This document shows, piece after piece, positions 31,096 to 39,472 of a DNA stretch of 39,472 nt. Source of the stretch: Polynucleobacter sp. (GTDB lineage: Bacteria; Pseudomonadota; Gammaproteobacteria; Burkholderiales; Burkholderiaceae_D). The notes below the pieces were generated by a model. It worked only from the letters and a program-made list of their open reading frames with translations, made no database searches and was not told the DNA's origin. Where the stretch lies: contig JAIPCX010000024.1 of NCBI GenBank assembly GCA_021737945.1, forward strand, positions 1 through 39,472, read 5' to 3'. Within the stretch, counting starts at the first letter, position 1. Every line of letters begins with the position of its first letter. A program made the translations under genes and the position numbers.

Positions 31096-33150
31096 TCACA
31101 CCTTCAAATAATCTTCGCGCGCACCGAGCCAGCGCTGTAGATGAGCTTCTACTGTAGCAGGGTCGTCCTGTAGTAATTGTTGAGCGATGTCGCGCGCTGT
31201 TTCAACTAGCCAGTTGTCCGTTTCCAAATCGGCAAAGCGCAACATAGCTTGACCGGATTGGCGTGCGCCTAAAAATTCACCGGGGCCGCGAATTTCCAGA
31301 TCGCGCCGCGAAATTTCAAAACCATCAGTCAGTTCGCGCATGATGGCTAGCCGCTGTTTTGCAATCGAACCCAGCGGGCCTTGATACATCAATAGACAAA
31401 CGCTGGCAGCGGCTCCGCGACCTACGCGCCCGCGTAGCTGATGCAGTTGCGACAAACCGAATCGCTCCGCATGTTCAATCACCATTAGCGAGGCATTCGG
31501 TACATCGACGCCAACTTCAATCACGGTGGTTGCTACGAGCAGATCAATCGCGCCGGCAGCGAATTCATTCATCACTGCTTGTTTTTCCGCAGGCTTCATG
31601 CGGCCATGTACCAGCCCAACGCGTAAATCCGGCAAGGCAGCAGTCAGCATCGCAAAGGTGTCGGTAGCAGTTTGCAACTGCAAGGCTTCGGATTCTTCAA
31701 TTAGTGGGCAAACCCAATAGGTCTGACGTCCTTCTTTAGCCGCTGCATGTACGCGTTCCATCACTTCATTGCGTCGTTCTTGTGCGATGAGTCGTGTCAC
31801 GATAGGTGTACGACCCGGCGGCAGTTCATCAATGACAGAGACTTCGAGATCGGCGTAATACGTCATGGCTAAGGTGCGTGGAATCGGTGTAGCTGACATC
31901 ATTAATTGATGCGGCAAACTATCCAGACCTTTGTTACGAAGAGTGAGTCGTTGCGCAACTCCAAAGCGATGTTGTTCATCAACGATGGCTAATCCTAATT
32001 GAGCAAACTCCACATCATGCTGAATTAAAGCATGCGTGCCAATAACAAGTTGCGCCTCACCTGATTCAATCCGTGAACGTGCTTCTTCTTTTTCACGTTT
32101 TTTCAAACTGCCGGTGAGCCATGCGACTTGTATGCCCAAGGGTTCCATCCAGCCTGCGATTTTTCGAAAATGCTGTTCAGCCAGAATTTCAGTCGGTGCC
32201 ATCAAAGCGGTTTGATAACCATTGTCGATCGCTTGTGCAGCCGCTAATGCAGCGACCACTGTTTTACCGCTACCGACATCACCTTGCAGTAAGCGTTGCA
32301 TGGGATAAGGCATAGCGATATCAGCACGAATTTCATTCAGCACGCGTTGTTGTGCAGCCGTTAGCGCAAATGGTAAAGCGGCTGTAAACGCGTTGGTTAG
32401 TGAGCCGAGCTTAGCCAGCACCGGAGCGCCTTGTTGTCGACGTGCTAGTTGCGCGCGCTTCATTGATAGCTGCTGAGCCAGCAACTCATCAAACTTCATG
32501 CGTATCCATGCCGGATGGCTACGCTCAATTAAGGCATTCTCGTCAATGTCGGCGGGTGGGTTATGTAGCAGTCGCACGCTTTGTTCGAAAGGCATCAGTT
32601 TCAGGCGTTCACGCAATGTCTGAGGTAGGGTATCGCTCCAGTCTAAACGTGCCATCGCTTTTGCAATCGCTGAACGTAGGATGGTCTGTGAGATACCCTC
32701 GCCGGCCGGATACACGGGAGTGAGTGCCTCAGGTAGCGCGGAATCGGGTGTAACGCTTTTTACGGTGGGATGAACCATCTCATTGCCGAGAAAGCCGTGA
32801 CGAAATTCTCCACGTACTCGCAATCGCTTACCTTGCGCCATTTGAATCGCCTGACTTCCGTAAAAATTTAAGAAGCGCAGGGTTAAGGTAGCGGTATCGT
32901 CGGTGATTTTTACGACTAATTGTCGGCGCGGACGATATTGCACATCGCAGTCGGTGACAACGCCTTCGACTTGCACGGCTTGCCCGTAGCTGTGACTGGC
33001 ATCACGGATGGAGAGTAAGGTCGTTTCATCCTCATAGCGCATGGGCAGATGCAGCACCAGCGACATGTCGGTGGATAGCCCAAGACGCGCAAACCGGTCA
33101 ACAGTGCGTAGACTTTTCGTAGGCGTCTTTTTTTTTCTAGTAGCGGACAT
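31096..33150 (-). CDS. recG: ATP-dependent DNA helicase RecG
   Basis: This helicase remodels stalled replication forks and branch-migrates Holliday junctions. The 684-residue protein has the N-terminal wedge OB domain (for example VEGVVTDCDVQYRPRRQL), the Walker A motif LLQGDVGSGKTVVAALA, the DEQH box AIVDEQHRFGVAQR, motif III MSATPIPRTLA, and the C-terminal helicase motifs LVHGRMKPAEK, TTVIEVGVDVPNA and QLRGRVGRG. The translocation hairpin region with LEIRGPGEFLGARQSG is conserved. It is divergent from queA, with 89 bases between the starts. Confidence 0.96.
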   Translation of the reverse strand: MSATRKKKTPTKSLRTVDRFARLGLSTDMSLVLHLPMRYEDETTLLSIRDASHSYGQAVQVEGVVTDCDVQYRPRRQLVVKITDDTATLTLRFLNFYGSQAIQMAQGKRLRVRGEFRHGFLGNEMVHPTVKSVTPDSALPEALTPVYPAGEGISQTILRSAIAKAMARLDWSDTLPQTLRERLKLMPFEQSVRLLHNPPADIDENALIERSHPAWIRMKFDELLAQQLSMKRAQLARRQQGAPVLAKLGSLTNAFTAALPFALTAAQQRVLNEIRADIAMPYPMQRLLQGDVGSGKTVVAALAAAQAIDNGYQTALMAPTEILAEQHFRKIAGWMEPLGIQVAWLTGSLKKREKEEARSRIESGEAQLVIGTHALIQHDVEFAQLGLAIVDEQHRFGVAQRLTLRNKGLDSLPHQLMMSATPIPRTLAMTYYADLEVSVIDELPPGRTPIVTRLIAQERRNEVMERVHAAAKEGRQTYWVCPLIEESEALQLQTATDTFAMLTAALPDLRVGLVHGRMKPAEKQAVMNEFAAGAIDLLVATTVIEVGVDVPNASLMVIEHAERFGLSQLHQLRGRVGRGAAASVCLLMYQGPLGSIAKQRLAIMRELTDGFEISRRDLEIRGPGEFLGARQSGQAMLRFADLETDNWLVETARDIAQQLLQDDPATVEAHLQRWLGAREDYLKV

Positions 33151-33239
33151 GTCGGACTGAGTTGGCAGGCGCAGCGTAGAATACCGGCTTTTGCTAATCT
33201 GCAGCAGCTTTCCTTACGTTGATAGTGCTGCGTATCTCG

Positions 33240-35386
<2,147 letters not shown>

Positions 35387-35504
35387 ATACATTTATCTTT
35401 CTGGCAATGGATTGGACGGGTCTGGCAGCTAGCGACCTTTCCTTTGTGAACATAATCTGCCGTTCCCTGTGTGAGCGAAGCTGCAAGTCCTTGAGTGTGC
35501 GGAG

Positions 35505-35513
35505 TGATAGAAT
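35505..35513 (+). promoter_or_regulatory. Extended -10 element upstream of yajC
   Basis: TGATAGAAT fits the TGn-TATAAT pattern 36 bases before the yajC ATG. No good -35 hexamer stands at the usual distance, which an extended -10 promoter can tolerate. Confidence 0.35.
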
Positions 35514-35549
35514 GCCGCGTCTCGAAAAATCCCTATTTTGGAGTTGTCC

Positions 35550-35876
35550 ATGCTGATTTCTAATGCCTATGCGCAGACTGCAGGCGCAGCCGGCGCTGCT
35601 GGTGGCCTGATGAGCTTTTTGCCCATTATTTTGATGTTCGTCGTTCTGTATTTCCTGATGATTCGTCCTCAGATGAAGCGTCAGAAAGAGCAGAAATCGA
35701 TGATTGATGCACTAGCCAAAGGTGATGAAATCATCACTGCAGGTGGTTTGTTGGGCAAAGTGACCAAAGTGAGTGAAGGCTACATTACGGTTGAAGTAGC
35801 GGCCGGCACCGAAGTCGTTATGCAAAAAGCTGCCGTGACTTTGCTGCTGCCCAAAGGCTCCATCAAAGCACTCTGA
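35550..35876 (+). CDS. yajC: Sec translocase accessory protein YajC
   Basis: This is a small single-pass inner-membrane protein that associates with SecDF and the SecYEG channel. The 108-residue protein begins MLISNAYAQTAGAAG, has one membrane helix (FLPIILMFVVLYFLMIRPQ) and a cytoplasmic domain with KGDEIITAGGLLGKVTKV. The ATG at 35550 has GGAG six bases upstream; a TTG four codons earlier is in frame but overlaps that site. It sits between tgt and secD, the usual place. A strong intrinsic terminator separates it from secD. Confidence 0.95.
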   Translation: MLISNAYAQTAGAAGAAGGLMSFLPIILMFVVLYFLMIRPQMKRQKEQKSMIDALAKGDEIITAGGLLGKVTKVSEGYITVEVAAGTEVVMQKAAVTLLLPKGSIKAL

Positions 35877-35911
35877 GCCGCTCAACTATCTTAGTTGGCC
35901 TGAGTTCTGTG

Positions 35912-35940
35912 TCCGGCCTGAATAGGCCGGATATTTTTTT
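35912..35940 (+). terminator. Intrinsic terminator between yajC and secD
   Basis: TCCGGCCT and AGGCCGGA form an eight-pair GC-rich stem around a GAAT loop, followed by TATTTTTTT. It lies 35 bases after the yajC stop and 17 bases before the secD ATG, so it would end most yajC transcripts or act as an attenuator for secDF. Confidence 0.85.
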
Positions 35941-35957
35941 ATAGTAAGCGACCTGCC

Positions 35958-37817
35958 ATGAATCGTTATCCCGTTTGGAAATATGTCTTGATCGTACTCG
36001 TACTGTTGTTCGGTGCGCTGTACACCATCCCAAATTTCTTTGGTGAGTCTCCGGCGGTGCAGATCAGCACTGCCAAGGCCACGATTAAGCTTGGACCTGA
36101 AGCGGCGGCGCTAGCAAGCCAGGCATTGGAAAAAGCCGGGTTGCGTGCGGAAAATGTGTTTTACGAAGATCTGGCTAATAACGGCACCGTACGTGTTCGC
36201 TTTGCTAGTACTGATTTGCAGTTCAAAGCGAAAACGGTGTTAGAACAAGCATTAAATCGTGATCCACTGGATCCGAATTATTTAGTCGCTTTCAACTTAT
36301 TACCTAACACACCGATCTGGCTGCAAAGCTTGCATGCCTTGCCCATGTACTTAGGTCTGGATTTACGTGGCGGTGTGCATTTCTTGATGCAAGTCGATAC
36401 CAAAGCAGTCATCGCTAAGCGGATTCAAGGTGTGCAAACAGGTGTGCGTGCCTTATTGGTTGAAAAGCATATTCGCTTTGCAGGCATCACGCGCGATGGT
36501 AATGCGATTGATATTCGTGTGCGTGATCAAGAAATGCGTGATGCTGTTCGTGCGGTGTTGTCAGCACAGATTTCTGATTTAACTTTAGTTGATGCCGCCG
36601 ACGCGGAGGGACTGAAACTGCGTGCCACACTCAGCCCAGTAGCGCTAAAGCGCACGCTGGAAGAAGCGGTTCAGCAAAATATCTCGACTTTATCTAAGCG
36701 TGTGAATGAACTCGGTGTTGCTGAGCCAGTGATTCAACAACAAGGCTCAGACCGCATTGTGGTGCAACTGCCCGGTGTGCAGGATGTCTCACGCGCAAAA
36801 GACATTATTGGTCGTACCGCTACGCTGGAAGTGCGTATGGTAGATGACTCGATACGACGTGGTACTGAAGATAGCTCGGCGATACCTTTAGGCTCCGAGT
36901 TATTCAAAGTAGGTAAAGGTACTCCGGTGGTGATGTTCAAAGAGCCTGTTATTACCGGCGACTATATTTCTAATGCAGGTGCTAGCTTCGATTCAAACCA
37001 ACAGCCTTCAGTGAGCCTGGATTTGAATGGTGATGGTGGTCGCAAGATGCGTGAGGCGACACGCAGCAAGATAGGCAAACTAATGGCTATCGTGCTGTTC
37101 GAAAAAGGCAAAGGCGAAGTACTCACTGTAGCGACGATTCGTGACGAGCTAGGTTCACGTTTTCAGATAACGGGAATGGAATCTCCGGCGGCAGCAACCG
37201 ATCTGGCGTTGTTATTGCGTGCCGGTTCACTGGCAGCGCCGATGGAAATTATTGAAGAGCGAACCATCGGACCGCAACTCGGCGCTGAAAATATTGGTAA
37301 GGGTTTCAACTCTACGCTGTATGGTTTTGCAGCGATCACGGTGTTCATGGTGCTGTACTACATGCTGTTTGGTGCGTTTAGTGTGTTCGCGCTGGCGGTT
37401 AACGTGATGTTGTTAATCGCTGCGTTATCGCTGCTGCAGGCAACATTAACCTTGCCGGGTATTGCCGCGATTGCACTGACCCTAGGTATGGCGATTGATG
37501 CCAACGTGTTGATTAATGAACGTATTCGCGAAGAACTCAGGCTAGGCAATCCACCGCAAGCGGCGATTGCAGCAGGTTTCGAACGTGCTTGGGCGACGAT
37601 TCTTGATTCGAATGTCACGACATTGATTGCGGGTCTGGCCTTGCTGATTTTTGGTTCGGGTCCGATTCGTGGTTTTGCAGTAGTACATTGCTTGGGTATT
37701 TTGACGTCGATGTTTTCAGCGGTGGTGGTGGCGCGTGCGTTGGCGAATGTTTGGTATGGTCGCCGGAAAAAACTCACGGGTGTTTCGATTGGTCAGGTGT
37801 GGAAACCTGACGCCTAA
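35958..37817 (+). CDS. secD: Protein translocase subunit SecD
   Basis: This is an RND-type membrane subunit that uses the proton gradient to aid the late stages of Sec export. The 619-residue protein has an N-terminal membrane helix (KYVLIVLVLLFGALYTIPNF), a large periplasmic part beginning at LGLDLRGGVHFLMQVD, with TLEVRMVDD further on, and five C-terminal membrane segments with the conserved LTLGMAIDANVLINERIREE motif. The ATG lies only 17 bases beyond the intrinsic terminator, with no clear ribosome-binding site. secF follows by 50 bases. Confidence 0.96.
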   Translation: MNRYPVWKYVLIVLVLLFGALYTIPNFFGESPAVQISTAKATIKLGPEAAALASQALEKAGLRAENVFYEDLANNGTVRVRFASTDLQFKAKTVLEQALNRDPLDPNYLVAFNLLPNTPIWLQSLHALPMYLGLDLRGGVHFLMQVDTKAVIAKRIQGVQTGVRALLVEKHIRFAGITRDGNAIDIRVRDQEMRDAVRAVLSAQISDLTLVDAADAEGLKLRATLSPVALKRTLEEAVQQNISTLSKRVNELGVAEPVIQQQGSDRIVVQLPGVQDVSRAKDIIGRTATLEVRMVDDSIRRGTEDSSAIPLGSELFKVGKGTPVVMFKEPVITGDYISNAGASFDSNQQPSVSLDLNGDGGRKMREATRSKIGKLMAIVLFEKGKGEVLTVATIRDELGSRFQITGMESPAAATDLALLLRAGSLAAPMEIIEERTIGPQLGAENIGKGFNSTLYGFAAITVFMVLYYMLFGAFSVFALAVNVMLLIAALSLLQATLTLPGIAAIALTLGMAIDANVLINERIREELRLGNPPQAAIAAGFERAWATILDSNVTTLIAGLALLIFGSGPIRGFAVVHCLGILTSMFSAVVVARALANVWYGRRKKLTGVSIGQVWKPDA

Positions 37818-37867
37818 CTTTGTTAGCGCACGATAGACCGAGCAATCAGGCTTAAAAGAGGAACATC

Positions 37868-38812
37868 ATGGAATTTTTCAGAATCAAAAAAGACATCCCG
37901 TTCATGCGCAACGCATTGCTGTTTAATGCGGTCTCAGCGCTGACCTTTGTTGCAGCGGTGTTCTTTCTGTTTGCGAATGGCCTGCATTTATCGATTGAGT
38001 TCACCGGCGGTACGGTGATGGAAGTCGCGTATACCAAGCCGGCCGATCTTGAGAGTATTCGAGCGACGGTGACACGTTTGGGCTTTGAGGATAATCAGGT
38101 ACAAAGTTTTGGTACGGCTCAAGACGTGTTGATTCGTTTGCCCGTTCAAAAAGGTGTTAACACCGCGCAGATCAGCACTCAGGTAATGGAAGCCTTGAAA
38201 GCTAATGATGCATCCATCATCTTGAAACGGGTGGAATTTGTTGGTCCACAGGTCGGTCAAGAGTTAGCTCATGATGGACTGACTGCGCTGATTTTTGTGA
38301 TCGTAGGCATCATGATTTATCTTGCTTTCCGATTCGAATGGAAATTTGCCGTTGCGGCCATCATCGCTAACTTGCATGACGTGATCATCATCTTGGGATT
38401 TTTTGCCTATTTTCAGTGGGAGTTTTCGCTCACGGTACTGGCAGCGGTATTGGCGGTGCTTGGTTATTCCGTGAATGAATCTGTGGTGGTTTTTGATCGC
38501 GTAAGGGAAACTTTCCGTGATCGCCGCTATGGCAAACTCACCACGCCGGATGTCCTTAACCATGCAATCACTAGTACGATTTCGCGTACAGTGATTACTC
38601 ACGGTTGTACACAGTTGATGGTGTTGTCGATGTTATTGTTCGGTGGGCCCACGCTGCATTTCTTTGCGGTGGCTCTGACGATTGGCATTTTGTTCGGTAT
38701 TTATTCGTCGGTGTTCGTTGCGGCGGCAGTGGCGATGTGGTTGGGTGTTAAGCGTGAAGATTTGCTCAAGCCGATTAAACCGAAAGATGAAACAGATGGC
38801 GCGGTTGTGTAA
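37868..38812 (+). CDS. secF: Protein translocase subunit SecF
   Basis: This is the partner of SecD in the SecDF complex. The 314-residue protein has a first membrane helix at about residues 15-35, the periplasmic signature LSIEFTGGTVMEVAY, and the C-terminal RND-like region with VLGYSVNESVVVFDRVRE. The ATG is preceded by a GAGG ribosome-binding site. The gene ends the yajC-secD-secF unit and is followed by a bidirectional terminator shared with purB. Confidence 0.96.
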   Translation: MEFFRIKKDIPFMRNALLFNAVSALTFVAAVFFLFANGLHLSIEFTGGTVMEVAYTKPADLESIRATVTRLGFEDNQVQSFGTAQDVLIRLPVQKGVNTAQISTQVMEALKANDASIILKRVEFVGPQVGQELAHDGLTALIFVIVGIMIYLAFRFEWKFAVAAIIANLHDVIIILGFFAYFQWEFSLTVLAAVLAVLGYSVNESVVVFDRVRETFRDRRYGKLTTPDVLNHAITSTISRTVITHGCTQLMVLSMLLFGGPTLHFFAVALTIGILFGIYSSVFVAAAVAMWLGVKREDLLKPIKPKDETDGAVV

Positions 38813-38829
38813 GTTAAACACCGCTAAAT

Positions 38830-38860
38830 AAAAAAGCCGGCATCGAAGCCGGCTTTTTTT
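38830..38860. terminator. Bidirectional intrinsic terminator between secF and purB
   Basis: A run of six A, the stem GCCGGC-ATCGAA-GCCGGC and a run of seven T make a symmetric terminator that works in both directions. It lies 17 bases after the secF stop and 16 bases after the purB stop on the other strand. Confidence 0.93.
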
Positions 38861-38876
38861 ATGGCGCGAGAATTAA

Positions 38877-39472
<596 letters not shown>

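Overview
The window looks like a chromosomal segment of a betaproteobacterium, most likely Burkholderiales, with moderate base composition. The evidence is the familiar order ubiA-oxyR-recG / queA-tgt-yajC-secD-secF, the Rieske protein next to xseB-ispA-dxs, and glcDEF near yggS-proC-pilT. This placement rests on recalled gene order and protein character, not on a search. No rRNA, tRNA, CRISPR array, transposase or integrase gene was seen.

Layout. 0.1-6.7 kb: polA, a ZIP metal transporter, a 3-mercaptopyruvate-type sulfurtransferase, a DMT permease and a Rieske oxygenase. 7.1-10.3 kb: xseB-ispA-dxs (isoprenoid precursors). 10.3-13.9 kb, minus strand: a tight three-gene operon with a FeeM/LuxI-like acyltransferase, a ThiF/E1-like adenylyltransferase and a nitroreductase-fold protein, downstream of a PduO-type cobalamin adenosyltransferase. 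14.0-20.3 kb: an FAD-linked (D-lactate type) dehydrogenase, a GcvA-like LysR regulator and glcD-glcE-glcF for glycolate oxidation.

20.4-25.7 kb, minus strand, is an AT-richer accessory islet. It holds two consecutive modules, each a CesT-type type III secretion chaperone followed by a large Ser/acidic-rich membrane-spanning protein that looks like an effector. The two chaperones are clear paralogues. The first module (20.4-23.0 kb) is bracketed by the real 3' end of glcF and a diverged second copy of that 3' end, a footprint of recombination or insertion. One effector gene has an open N-terminal extension (Pro and Ser runs, ribosome-binding site on the chaperone stop) but no ATG where the start should be. 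No secretion apparatus gene lies in the window, so the machine would be encoded elsewhere.

25.9-39.5 kb returns to housekeeping genes: glutathione peroxidase, yggS-proC, pilT, ubiA, oxyR, recG, queA-tgt, yajC-secD-secF and the 3' part of purB (cut by the window end). Clear intrinsic terminators lie between yajC and secD and between secF and purB.

The two regions most likely to hold undescribed biology are the chaperone-effector islet and the acyltransferase-ThiF-nitroreductase operon, which looks like a small-molecule pathway built on N-acyl amino acids.
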